Source of the DNA: UBA3792 sp045114775
Lineage (GTDB): Bacteria; Bacillota; Clostridia; Christensenellales; CAG-138
Reading direction: 5' to 3'
NCBI GenBank assembly: GCA_045114775.1
Contig: JBGULC010000027.1
Location: 20,115 to 84,114, forward strand
DNA length: 64,000 bases
The notes under the pieces are model-generated. The model searched no databases. It saw only the letters and a program-made list of their open reading frames with translations, and was not told the origin of the DNA. A program made the translations under genes and the position numbers. Positions 1 to 7,689 of the stretch are shown in pieces (position 1 is the stretch's first letter; every line of letters starts with the position of its first letter).

Positions 1-1
1 T

Positions 2-442
2 AAGCCGAACCCGGTCTCGCACATCGCCTACGGCTACGCAACGCACGTGGTCGAGCTGAACGACGACGGCACCTTGAAGCGCGTGACGGCGATCCACGAT
101 CTCGGCGTGGCGGTCAATCCGCGCGCCGCCGAAGGGCAGATCGAGGGCGGCGTCGTGATGGGTCTCGGCTATGCGCTGACCGAGGATTTCCCCTTAAAGG
201 ACGGCAAGCCCACCGCAAAATACGGCACGCTGGGCCTGTTCCGCGCGGACAAGACGCCGGAGGTCAACGCGATCCTCGTGGAAAAGGCGACGAAAGACGG
301 CCTTGCCTGCGGGGCAAAGGGCATCGGCGAGATCTGCACGATCCCGACCGCGCCCGCGGTGCAGAACGCATACTGTAACCGCGACGGCGTGTTCCGCACG
401 GTCCTGCCGCTTTCCGATACGCCGTACGCAAAAAAGAAATGA
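2..442 (+). CDS. Molybdenum hydroxylase (xanthine dehydrogenase type), C-terminal fragment
   Basis: The gene is cut by the left edge; its frame is open from base 2 to the TGA at 440-442 (146 residues). It is the C-terminus of the molybdopterin-binding subunit of a xanthine dehydrogenase/aldehyde oxidase-type hydroxylase, which hydroxylates purines or related heterocycles. Visible family signatures are SHIAYGYATHVVEL, HDLGVAVNP, GQIEGGVVMGLGYALTEDF and AKGIGEI; the Glu of the KGIGE segment corresponds to the catalytic base of the family. The wording of the GLGYALTEDFPLKDG stretch recalls the selenium-dependent xanthine dehydrogenases of Firmicutes, but that is from memory. A terminator follows 36 bp downstream. 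The exact substrate cannot be told from this fragment. Confidence 0.88.
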   Translation, partial: KPNPVSHIAYGYATHVVELNDDGTLKRVTAIHDLGVAVNPRAAEGQIEGGVVMGLGYALTEDFPLKDGKPTAKYGTLGLFRADKTPEVNAILVEKATKDGLACGAKGIGEICTIPTAPAVQNAYCNRDGVFRTVLPLSDTPYAKKK

Positions 443-478
443 CACGGCGCCGACCGCAGAACACGGTCTTCAAACCGA

Positions 479-505
479 AGCCCCGCTTTCCGGCGGGGCT
501 TTCAT
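479..505 (+). terminator. Rho-independent terminator of the hydroxylase gene
   Basis: Near-perfect hairpin: AGCCCCGC, loop TTTCC, GGCGGGGCT, followed by TTCATTT. It sits between the hydroxylase stop and the promoter of the next gene. The T-run is short. Confidence 0.75.
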
Positions 506-529
506 TTGCGATTGTTCACGAATTATCTC

Positions 530-558
530 TTTTTCGCACGAAAAAACTGTGCTATAAT
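530..558 (+). promoter_or_regulatory. Extended -10 promoter directly abutting the LRR lipoprotein start
   Basis: TGCTATAAT (-10 TATAAT at 553-558 with an extended TGN) is preceded 17 bp upstream by a weak -35 TTTTTC (530-535). The -10 ends 7 bp before the ATG at 566, so transcription should start at or one base before the start codon. No ribosome binding site fits in between. Confidence 0.7.
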
Positions 559-565
559 CCGAAGC

Positions 566-2128
566 ATGAAACGAAACTGCTTATTTCTCATTCTTATCAT
601 GCTGTCCGGCGCTTTGCTGTTCGCCTGCGATACGGGGGACGAGTACGGAGAGCCGTATTTTGAACCCGCTGCGACCGAAGCCCCGACCGAAGCCCCGACA
701 GCTGCGCTGAAGGAGCAGGACGACGAGGTCCTGATCGTCGCGCCGGTGATCACCGAACGACCGCGGGTGACGTATATGCACGTCGAGTCGCCGACCGACG
801 GGCAGACGCTTATGAACCTGATCGCGGAGGAGCGGACGGTCGAGACCGTCGACATCGATCGCGGCATGCTCAGCAACGCCGATATCGCCATGCTTTTAAA
901 CCGGTTCCCGGATATCGCGTTTCGCTACGAGGTACAGATCGGCTACGACTACATTCTGCCGGACGCGGAATCGCTTTCGCTCGAGGACGGAACGGTCGAG
1001 GAGATCCTCTCGGCGGCGCCGTGTCTTCCGAAGCTCAAAAGCGTGGAGCTCGGCGCATGCACGCCGGACGTGATCGAAAAGGCTGTCGCTGCGCTTCCGG
1101 ATGTGCGTCTCGGTTACAAGGTCAGGCTGTACGGACAGGAGGTCGATCCTGAGATCGAAATGCTGGATCTTTCCGCGCTCGGAACGCTTGATCCTGCGGA
1201 GCTTTCCGCCGCGCTTCCGTATCTGCCCGAGCTGACGACCGTACTGCTCGGCGAACGGAACGATCCGGACGCCGTCAAAGCGTTCTGCGAAGCAAACCCG
1301 TCGCTGGATTACAACTATTCCTACACGTTCGAGTATCTCGGTATGACGCTGTCCGGCGACGCCGAAACGCTTGATCTTTCCGGAAAGAAGATCCCGGACG
1401 TCGAAGCGCTGAAGCAGACGATCGCGCGGATGCCGAAGCTCACGCGGGTCGAAATGATCGGCTGTATCCCGGACGACGAAACGATGGGCGCGCTCTGCGA
1501 CGCATTCCCGAACGTGAAATTCGTTTGGGAGATCGACCTCGGTTACTGGGGAAAGCTCCGTACCGACGCGACCGCGTTCTCCACGCGCTACACGAAGTCG
1601 GAGAAGGCGGACAAGAACCGGCTGACGAGTGAAAAAGCGCAGGCGATCCGCTACTGCACCGACCTTGTCGCGCTGGATCTCGGACATCAGAATCTAACCG
1701 ACATCTCCTTTTTGCGGCCGCTCAAAAAGCTTCGCGTTCTGATCCTTGCGGACAGCCGCATCTCGGATATCGGCGTGCTTCGGGAACTTCCGGAGCTCGA
1801 ATACATCGAGCTGTTCATGAACCGCATCAGCGATCTTTCACCGCTTTCGGAGCTTGCGCATCTGCAGGATCTGAATATCTGCTCGAACAAGGTATCGGAC
1901 TTTTCGCCGCTCTACGGGATCAAAACGCTCAGACGGCTCTGGTATACCAAGAACAATTACGGCAAATCGGTTCACGAAAGACTTCGGGCGGAGCTGCCGG
2001 ACTGCGTTCTGAATTATAAATATACCGGCACGGACGGCGGATGGCGCTATGAAGGGAACGGAAAGGAAAAATCCGAGCGTGAGAAGTGGAAGAACACGTT
2101 CTTTGAAGGCGCGCCGCGATACGAGTAA
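566..2128 (+). CDS. Leucine-rich-repeat lipoprotein
   Basis: 520 residues. A lipoprotein signal peptide (MKRNCLFLILIMLSGALLFAC) puts the lipidated Cys at residue 21, then a short Thr/Pro/Glu linker. Residues ~85-350 hold four degenerate repeats of the type 'FPDIAFRYEV...LDLS'. Residues ~360-465 hold about four classic 22-residue LRRs (LVALDLGHQNLTDISFLRPL and following), as in internalin-like surface proteins. LRRs of this kind usually bind proteins or cell-wall components; the ligand is unknown. I chose the ATG at 566 because it starts the signal peptide; an upstream in-frame start at 506 would lie before the promoter. Flanked by its own promoter and terminator, so a single-gene unit, probably leaderless. 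Confidence 0.85.
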   Translation: MKRNCLFLILIMLSGALLFACDTGDEYGEPYFEPAATEAPTEAPTAALKEQDDEVLIVAPVITERPRVTYMHVESPTDGQTLMNLIAEERTVETVDIDRGMLSNADIAMLLNRFPDIAFRYEVQIGYDYILPDAESLSLEDGTVEEILSAAPCLPKLKSVELGACTPDVIEKAVAALPDVRLGYKVRLYGQEVDPEIEMLDLSALGTLDPAELSAALPYLPELTTVLLGERNDPDAVKAFCEANPSLDYNYSYTFEYLGMTLSGDAETLDLSGKKIPDVEALKQTIARMPKLTRVEMIGCIPDDETMGALCDAFPNVKFVWEIDLGYWGKLRTDATAFSTRYTKSEKADKNRLTSEKAQAIRYCTDLVALDLGHQNLTDISFLRPLKKLRVLILADSRISDIGVLRELPELEYIELFMNRISDLSPLSELAHLQDLNICSNKVSDFSPLYGIKTLRRLWYTKNNYGKSVHERLRAELPDCVLNYKYTGTDGGWRYEGNGKEKSEREKWKNTFFEGAPRYE

Positions 2129-2143
2129 AGAATTTGAACCGGG

Positions 2144-2170
2144 AGCCTCGCAAAAACGCGGGGCTTTTTT
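2144..2170 (+). terminator. Rho-independent terminator after the LRR lipoprotein
   Basis: AGCCTCGC, loop AAAAAC, GCGGGGCT (one G-T pair), then six T. It separates the LRR gene from the PIG-L gene. Confidence 0.9.
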
Positions 2171-2206
2171 GTACGGCAACGTCTTTTATTTTCGCCGCAG
2201 CCATGA

Positions 2207-2212
2207 TATGAT
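2207..2212 (+). promoter_or_regulatory. -10 box directly before the PIG-L gene start
   Basis: TATGAT at 2207-2212 ends 6 bp before the ATG at 2219; the gap is only ATATAT. No convincing -35 was seen (TTTTAT at 2184-2189 has the right spacing). There is no room for a leader or ribosome binding site. Confidence 0.55.
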
Positions 2213-2218
2213 ATATAT

Positions 2219-3721
2219 ATGAAACACTTACGACGGATACTGATTTGCATGCTCGCGCTGCTGCTGCTGCCTTCGCTGCGGATTGCAGGCGCGGAAACAA
2301 ATGAAGCGGAAGACCTTACCGACCGCGTCAGCTTCGATTTCGGCTCCTATCAGGATGGCAGGTACGCCGTTCTGCGCAACAGGGATAACTACGGAAGCTT
2401 CAAAAAAGGGAGCTCGTTTTCCCTGTCGTGGGATGCGTCGCTCCCAAAAGCGCGTCTTTGTCTGCAGTGGCAAAGGCTGCCCGAGGACGTCACCGTTCTG
2501 CAGTATGACGGGGACGGCGCGCTGCTTGCGGAAGAGCGGCTCGAGGCATATCCGGAGACGATCACACCGCTGCTTACGGAGGCAAGGAAGGCTGTCGTGC
2601 AGGCGGGAGAGCAGGAAATGCGGGTGCAGTTCTGCCGCGTGTACGGCGAAGGCGAGATGTCGGATCCGTTCCATGCATGGCGGGAAGTGCCGGAGCAGAT
2701 CGATTATCTGCTGATCTCCACACATCCGGACGACGACGTGCTGTTTCTCGGCAGCGTCGTGCCGGTTTACGGCGCAGAACGTGGGTATATCGGAACGATC
2801 GTCTATGTGACGAACCAGAACCGCGTCCGTATCACCGAGGCCGAAAACGGCGCGTGGGCGATGGGCCTGCGCCTGAGGCCGGTGTTTTTCGGGATGCATG
2901 ATGTCGGAAACAACCGACCGGAGAAGGAAAGGGATCTGTTTCCGTACGGGGAGCTGCTTGTCAACACCGTCCGCGCATACCGGAGGCTCAGACCGCTCGT
3001 GGTGTTCGCGCAGGATGTGAACGGCGAATACGGACACTGGCAGCATAAACAGACCTCGAAGGCCGCGCGGGAGGCGTTTCGGCTTGCCGCGGATCCGACC
3101 TTCGATCCGGAGTCCGCAGAGCAGTACGGCGTATGGCAGGTGCAGAAGGTATACCTGCATCTGTATGAAGAGGATCCGCTTCTGATCGACGCGCACACGC
3201 CGCTGTCGTTCTTTGACGGCAGGGATGCGTTCGAGGTCGCGCGCGAAGCGTATAAAAAGCATAAGTCTCAGCAGAAGTATTCGTTCTTTGTAACGAGGGA
3301 CGACGGACAGTACGCGTTCAATCGCTTCGGCATGGCAAATGGCGTCGTACCCGCCGGCGAAGATGTATTCGACAACATAGAGCCGTCGCTGCTTTCCGAT
3401 TACGTTCCGCCGACGCCGACGCCGGAGCCTACGCCTGCGCCGACGCCGGAGCCGACGCCCGAACCCACCCCGGAGCCGACGCCGGAGCCTACGGCGCAGC
3501 CCGTGCTGACGCTGATCGAGGAGACCGTGCCGGAGCCGACGAATAAGCCCACCCCAGAGCCATCGTCCTCTCCCGCGCCGGCGCCCGTTTCGGAGCCGCC
3601 GAAGACAGAGCCGCTTCTGTGGATCGGCGTTGCAGCCGTGTCGGTCGCCGCGCTCGTCGGAATCGACGCGTATTTCTGGAAAAAACGTCGCGGCGCAAAG
3701 GATGATCGTACGGGCGAATAA
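2219..3721 (+). CDS. Secreted, membrane-anchored PIG-L family deacetylase
   Basis: 500 residues. An N-terminal signal peptide (to about residue 25) is followed by a beta-rich segment, then a PIG-L/LmbE zinc deacetylase domain at ~160-330. Its metal motif is HPDDD (H169, D171, D172) and a second His pair is in GEYGHWQH (H273, H276). Residues ~400-455 form a repetitive Thr-Pro-Glu-Pro linker; a C-terminal membrane helix (~463-487) is followed by KKRRG, so the enzyme is tethered outside the cell. The family removes N-acetyl groups from sugar conjugates (GlcNAc-PI, mycothiol, bacillithiol precursors). Most members are cytosolic, so an extracellular one more likely acts on a wall or host glycan (inference). 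It is a single-gene unit. Confidence 0.87.
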   Translation: MKHLRRILICMLALLLLPSLRIAGAETNEAEDLTDRVSFDFGSYQDGRYAVLRNRDNYGSFKKGSSFSLSWDASLPKARLCLQWQRLPEDVTVLQYDGDGALLAEERLEAYPETITPLLTEARKAVVQAGEQEMRVQFCRVYGEGEMSDPFHAWREVPEQIDYLLISTHPDDDVLFLGSVVPVYGAERGYIGTIVYVTNQNRVRITEAENGAWAMGLRLRPVFFGMHDVGNNRPEKERDLFPYGELLVNTVRAYRRLRPLVVFAQDVNGEYGHWQHKQTSKAAREAFRLAADPTFDPESAEQYGVWQVQKVYLHLYEEDPLLIDAHTPLSFFDGRDAFEVAREAYKKHKSQQKYSFFVTRDDGQYAFNRFGMANGVVPAGEDVFDNIEPSLLSDYVPPTPTPEPTPAPTPEPTPEPTPEPTPEPTAQPVLTLIEETVPEPTNKPTPEPSSSPAPAPVSEPPKTEPLLWIGVAAVSVAALVGIDAYFWKKRRGAKDDRTGE

Positions 3722-3735
3722 ACCGAATCGACAGG

Positions 3736-3760
3736 GGACCGCCTTCGGGCGGTCCTTTTT
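3736..3760 (+). terminator. Rho-independent terminator after the PIG-L gene
   Basis: Perfect hairpin GGACCGCC, tetraloop TTCG, GGCGGTCC, followed by five T. Confidence 0.93.
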
Positions 3761-3781
3761 GTGCGTTTTGTTTCCACATTA

Positions 3782-3830
3782 ATTACATTTTGATTACATT
3801 CGCGGCGCGCGCATCCACGCGAAATATGAT
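3782..3830 (+). promoter_or_regulatory. Tandem ATTACA operator and promoter of the two-component system
   Basis: ATTACA occurs at 3782-3787 and again at 3793-3798, a spacing of 11 bp (one helical turn), the layout used by OmpR/PhoB/PhoP-type response regulators. The -10 is TATGAT at 3825-3830; the expected -35 position (GGCGCG-like) has no consensus, as in activator-dependent promoters. The same box pair lies upstream of the lipoprotein array (6064-6080). Confidence 0.65.
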
Positions 3831-3862
3831 ACACTTTTCAGAGAAATCCAAAGGAGAAGACC

Positions 3863-4525
3863 ATGAAAAACAGGATTCTTGTGGTGGAGGACGATGCGGC
3901 GATCCGCGACGCGGTTCTTTTGAACCTGCAGTTTGCGGACTACGACGCCGTTGCGTTCGACGACGGCAGAAAGGCGGCGGACGCGCTCGAAGACGATCAC
4001 GCGTATGACCTTGCGCTTCTGGATATCATGCTGCCCGGCATGGACGGGTTTGAGCTCTTCGGCATTATGGAGCGATATACGATCCCGGTGATCTACATGA
4101 CCGCAAAGACCGATTCCGCGTCCGAGATCAGAGGCCTGCGCGACGGCGCGGAGGATTATATCGTCAAACCGTTCGACCCGTTGACGCTCATGGTGCGCAT
4201 CGAAAAGGTCCTGAAGCGCGTCGGCAAGTGGAACGCCGTCTACCGCGTCAAGGATATCGTCGTCAACACCGAAACGCACACGGTCACGAAGGGCGGCGAG
4301 CCGATCGAGCTGCAGCCGCTGGAATTCGACGTACTCGTTGCGCTTTTACGGCACAAGAACATGACCGTTTCGCGCGAACGGCTGCTTTCCGAGGTGTGGG
4401 GCTTCGACTATCTCGGCGAAACGCGCATGGTCGACGTCAAGATCTCAGCGCTGCGAAAAAAGCTCGATCTGGAGGACGCGATCCGCTCCATCCATAAGCT
4501 CGGGTATCGGCTGGAGGATCGGTAA
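3863..4525 (+). CDS. OmpR-family response regulator
   Basis: 220 residues. The receiver domain (residues 1-115) has the acidic pair of VVEDDA, phospho-acceptor Asp54 in LLDIMLPGMDG, the Thr/Lys switch (MTAKTD, VKPFDP). The winged-helix DNA-binding domain (~125-218) contains LQPLEFDVLVALLRH and RTMVDVKI-like recognition-helix context (GETRMVDVKISALRKKL). A strong ribosome binding site (AAAGGAGAAGA) sits 6 bp before the ATG. Its stop is immediately followed by the start of the partner kinase. ATTACA direct repeats in its own promoter and upstream of the lipoprotein array are the likely binding sites, implying autoregulation and control of that array (inference). Confidence 0.95.
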   Translation: MKNRILVVEDDAAIRDAVLLNLQFADYDAVAFDDGRKAADALEDDHAYDLALLDIMLPGMDGFELFGIMERYTIPVIYMTAKTDSASEIRGLRDGAEDYIVKPFDPLTLMVRIEKVLKRVGKWNAVYRVKDIVVNTETHTVTKGGEPIELQPLEFDVLVALLRHKNMTVSRERLLSEVWGFDYLGETRMVDVKISALRKKLDLEDAIRSIHKLGYRLEDR

Positions 4526-5908
4526 ATGAAACTGTATCAACGCATTACGCTGCTCGTTTCGATTGTCCTGACCGTCGTCATTCTTGCGGTATCGCTGTCG
4601 CTGCTGCTGTTCGCGAAGAATACGATCCTGTCGCTGTCGACGGAACAGGTGCAGCGTAAGCAAAAGACGCTGCGCACCTCGTTTTCCGAGATGGCGAACT
4701 ATTATGCGCGCAGCGACGATTCTGAAGCCGTGCACAATTCGTTGATCAAGCTCTGCTTTAACCGCTTTTCGGACCAAAGCTCCGTGCTGATGCGCGACGG
4801 CAAGCCGGTTTCAACCGGTGTGACGATCGATCCGTCCGCCTATGTCGGTCCGGACAGCGAAGCGTTTACGGAAGGCTCGCCGGTCGCGGTTAAGGTGCAG
4901 GGCAGAAACCTGTTGATCGCGGGCAGCAGCGCGTCTGTCGGTACGGAATCCTACTCCGTTTACGTGGTCGAGGACATTACGGACACCTACGCCCGCATTC
5001 GCCGCATGGCATGGATCTTTGCGGGCGTGAGCCTTGCCGCGATCGCGCTCGGCGCGGCGGTCGTTACGCTGCTCGTTCGGCGCAGTACCAAGCCGATCAC
5101 CGCGCTTTCCGGCGTTGCAAAGGAGATTGCCGACGGCGCGTATGAAAAGCGCGTCGCCGTCCGCACCAAGGACGAGATCGGAACGCTCGGTGAGGATTTC
5201 AACCGCATGGCGGACGCAGTCGAAACGAAGATTTCGGAGCTTGAGGAACGCAACGAACGGCAGCGCCTGTTCATCGGCGGCGTCACGCACGAGTTCAAGA
5301 CGCCGATGACCGGATTGATCCTGCACGCGGGGCTTCTGCGCCGCGCGAACCTCTCCGAGGACGAGCGCGACGCATCGCTTGCACATATCGAGGCGCAGAC
5401 GCAATGGCTTGAACGGCTGACGCAGAATCTTTTGAAGATTACGACCTCCGACGAGGAGATCGAATTGCAAAGTGTCAATATTCCGGAATTACTGGAAGAT
5501 GTCAAGGAAGGCGTAGAGCCAAAGCTCAAAGACTGCGGTGCAGCGCTTACCGTGCAATGCGAAACGGATACACTTGTGCTGAATCCCGATTTGATGCACT
5601 CGCTTCTCAACAATCTGATCGTCAATGCGGCGAACGCCTACGACGCGGACGCGCCCGAAAAGCCGATCGTGCTTTCGGTCACCGGCAGGACGTTTTCGGT
5701 CTCCGACCGCGGCAGAGGCATTCCGAAGGAGGCGCAAAGCCGCATCTTCGAGCCGTTCTTCCGCGTGGATAAAAGCCGCAGCAAGCGGCAGGGCGGCAGC
5801 GGGCTCGGGCTGGCGCTTGTCAAAACGATCGCCGACGCGCACGGCGCGACGATCACCGTGGACAGCGAACCCGGCAGGGGCACAACGGTTTCGGTCACGC
5901 TGCCGTAA
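4526..5908 (+). CDS. Membrane sensor histidine kinase, partner of the upstream regulator
   Basis: 460 residues. Membrane helix ~6-30, an extracellular sensor segment of about 125 residues, second helix ~157-181, HAMP (~182-235), then HisKA with the phospho-acceptor His255 in GGVTHEFKTPMTG. The ATPase domain has the N box (NLIVNAANAY), G1 (VSDRGRGIP), F box (FEPFFRVDKS) and G2 (GGSGLGLALV). All catalytic motifs are intact. It starts on the base after the regulator's stop codon, so the two are co-translated. The sensor region resembles no ligand domain I recognise. Six lipoproteins encoded just downstream could act as its extracytoplasmic inputs or outputs (inference). Confidence 0.95.
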   Translation: MKLYQRITLLVSIVLTVVILAVSLSLLLFAKNTILSLSTEQVQRKQKTLRTSFSEMANYYARSDDSEAVHNSLIKLCFNRFSDQSSVLMRDGKPVSTGVTIDPSAYVGPDSEAFTEGSPVAVKVQGRNLLIAGSSASVGTESYSVYVVEDITDTYARIRRMAWIFAGVSLAAIALGAAVVTLLVRRSTKPITALSGVAKEIADGAYEKRVAVRTKDEIGTLGEDFNRMADAVETKISELEERNERQRLFIGGVTHEFKTPMTGLILHAGLLRRANLSEDERDASLAHIEAQTQWLERLTQNLLKITTSDEEIELQSVNIPELLEDVKEGVEPKLKDCGAALTVQCETDTLVLNPDLMHSLLNNLIVNAANAYDADAPEKPIVLSVTGRTFSVSDRGRGIPKEAQSRIFEPFFRVDKSRSKRQGGSGLGLALVKTIADAHGATITVDSEPGRGTTVSVTLP

Positions 5909-5910
5909 TT

Positions 5911-6040
5911 CTCGGCTCCCCTGTGTAAGGGGAGCTGTCGAGGCGTGCCGAGACTGAGGGGTTGTAAATCACACGGCATTCAGGACAACACCCCTTCCGT
6001 CTCGCTTTGCGATCCACCTCCCCTTACACAGGGGAGGCAA
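5911..6040. repeat. Palindromic MITE-like repeat element
   Basis: An inverted-repeat element of about 130 bp. The outer arm CTCCCCTGTGTAAGGGGAG (5916-5934) is the exact reverse complement of 6018-6036, and each arm is itself nearly palindromic. Inner arms (GAGACTGAGGGGTTGT at 5950-5965 and its imperfect complement at 5985-6003) extend the fold. Related pieces occur at 15545-15636. It has no ORF, so it would have to be mobilised in trans. It lies between the kinase gene and the lipoprotein array promoter, where its RNA would fold strongly and could attenuate read-through. Confidence 0.8.
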
Positions 6041-6063
6041 GCGTAAGTATAAGACGCATTTTC

Positions 6064-6117
6064 ATTACACTTTCATTACACTTTGGTGATGTTTTTCGCA
6101 CCGCCTTTCGGTATGCT
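6064..6117 (+). promoter_or_regulatory. Tandem ATTACA operator and promoter of the lipoprotein array
   Basis: ATTACA at 6064-6069 and 6075-6080, again exactly 11 bp apart, embedded in a TTCATTACACT direct repeat. A candidate -10 TATGCT is at 6112-6117. The distance from the second box to the -10 is 37 bp here and 32 bp at the two-component promoter, so the match in spacing is not exact. Confidence 0.6.
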
Positions 6118-6148
6118 TGATGCAGGAAACCGAAAAAGGAGTGATTTC

Positions 6149-7678
6149 ATGAAAAAGCACATTTTCATCATTCTGCTTGCAGCGCTGATGCTCCTCTGCG
6201 CCTGTCAGCCCACGCCGGAGACGGAGATCGTAATCAATAAGGGCGACAACGTTCTGGAACAAAAGCTCTACGCGACGCCGGAGCCGGTCTCCGATACGGT
6301 GTCGCTGCATGAAAGCCCCGCCGACGCATCAGGCAGCCGAACATTTGAACCGACCGCCGCACCGATTCGGCAGCAGCTTTTCCCGGATCGTTGGGACGAG
6401 GACGGGATCAAGCTCCGCGAGCATGCAACGCTGTCGATTCATACGGACATAGAGACGCGGGCGGACGGGCAGTATCCCGTATACCGCACGCAGGCGGAGC
6501 CGTTTACGGAGGAGCAGGTGATCCGGTTTGCCGAAATCCTGCTGCCGAAGCCGGTCGAACTGGAACTGATCGAAGCCAAGACGAAGCAGGAGCTGCAGGA
6601 CGAGCTGCAGCGATACCTCGACGACGTCGCGGACTGGGAAGAATGGGTCGCGACCGGCAAGCAGGGAGACCGGGACGACACGGGCTACGATCCGGAGGAA
6701 GTCAAAAAAACAACGGATTGGTATATGAACGAGATCAAACACGCGCCGGACACGCTCGACGTCGTTCCGGTCTCGGATTACAGCAGCTACCGTATCGGGC
6801 AGCAGGCGGGCTACCGACTTGAAAACGGAGAATCCGCCACGATCACAACATTTGTCGGGGACGTATCGAATGTGCTGCAGATCTCCAACCGCTGTAAGCG
6901 TTACGGATATGTATATTATGAAACGCAATATCAAAAGGATCTGAACGATCCCGGATTCGGAAACGATAAGCTTTGGATGGATGCTGCTTTGTCACAGGAG
7001 GACGCCAAAGCAACGCTGAAAAAAGGACTCGATCGGCTCGGATTGAACGGCTTTGAAATCCGTTATGCGGAACGTGCAACGCTGCTCGATACCTCGGAAA
7101 CGCGAACCGACAATGTTTCCGGCGGATGGGGCTTTCAGCTTTCGCGCAGCTTCGGGTACCCGCTGATTGATGTACCGTTTCGGGTGAGCGATAATCTGGA
7201 TTTCGGATCAAGCGACGGCTATTCGGTGAACAAACCGATCCGGAATGAGGAGATCGAGGTCTTTATCGACGAATACGGCATCGAATACTTTCTTTACAGC
7301 GGACAGAAGACGGTGCTCCGGGAGGTGAATCCGAACGTCGAGCTGCTTCCGTTTGCGGATATTCAGCGCATTGTTGAAAACACGCTGTCCGTTTCCTATC
7401 CGGGCTGGGCGATGGGAGACGATATGCGCACGTTCGACATCGAGATCTACCAGATGGTGCTGATGACGCAGACACTGCGCGTACCGGACTCGGACGACTA
7501 TTACGAGGTGCCGTGCTGGGTCGTTCTGTTTGACGGACTGTTTGAACGGACGCCCGAGGGACGTGCGGCAACCCGAAACGATCGCGGCATGTCGCACGAT
7601 GCAATCATCATCAACGCCGTGGACGGCACGGTCGTGATTCCCGAAGATGCAATTCCGGAGCCCGTTCCGGGCGAATAA
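6149..7678 (+). CDS. Array lipoprotein 1 (paralog family)
   Basis: 509 residues; first of six tandem paralogs. The lipoprotein signal MKKHIFIILLAALMLLCAC ends at lipid-modified Cys19, followed by QPTPETEIVINKGDN, a start shared by the whole array. A helical, charged middle (~100-200) precedes a C-terminal segment with PFADIQRIVE, then VPCWVVLFDG and NAVDGTVVIPED, the latter corresponding to the NAIDGSIID tail of its siblings. The start at 6149 is set by the ribosome binding site AAAAAGGAG and the signal peptide; the frame is open further upstream. I do not recognise a characterised function; it may belong to the uncharacterised family DUF6034 (from memory, unchecked). First gene after the ATTACA operator. 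Confidence 0.85.
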   Translation: MKKHIFIILLAALMLLCACQPTPETEIVINKGDNVLEQKLYATPEPVSDTVSLHESPADASGSRTFEPTAAPIRQQLFPDRWDEDGIKLREHATLSIHTDIETRADGQYPVYRTQAEPFTEEQVIRFAEILLPKPVELELIEAKTKQELQDELQRYLDDVADWEEWVATGKQGDRDDTGYDPEEVKKTTDWYMNEIKHAPDTLDVVPVSDYSSYRIGQQAGYRLENGESATITTFVGDVSNVLQISNRCKRYGYVYYETQYQKDLNDPGFGNDKLWMDAALSQEDAKATLKKGLDRLGLNGFEIRYAERATLLDTSETRTDNVSGGWGFQLSRSFGYPLIDVPFRVSDNLDFGSSDGYSVNKPIRNEEIEVFIDEYGIEYFLYSGQKTVLREVNPNVELLPFADIQRIVENTLSVSYPGWAMGDDMRTFDIEIYQMVLMTQTLRVPDSDDYYEVPCWVVLFDGLFERTPEGRAATRNDRGMSHDAIIINAVDGTVVIPEDAIPEPVPGE

Positions 7679-7689
7679 GAGGTATCGCC

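Noticed and set aside
506..565. Earlier start of the LRR lipoprotein at 506
   Set aside because: It precedes the -10 box and would bury the lipoprotein signal peptide behind 20 residues.
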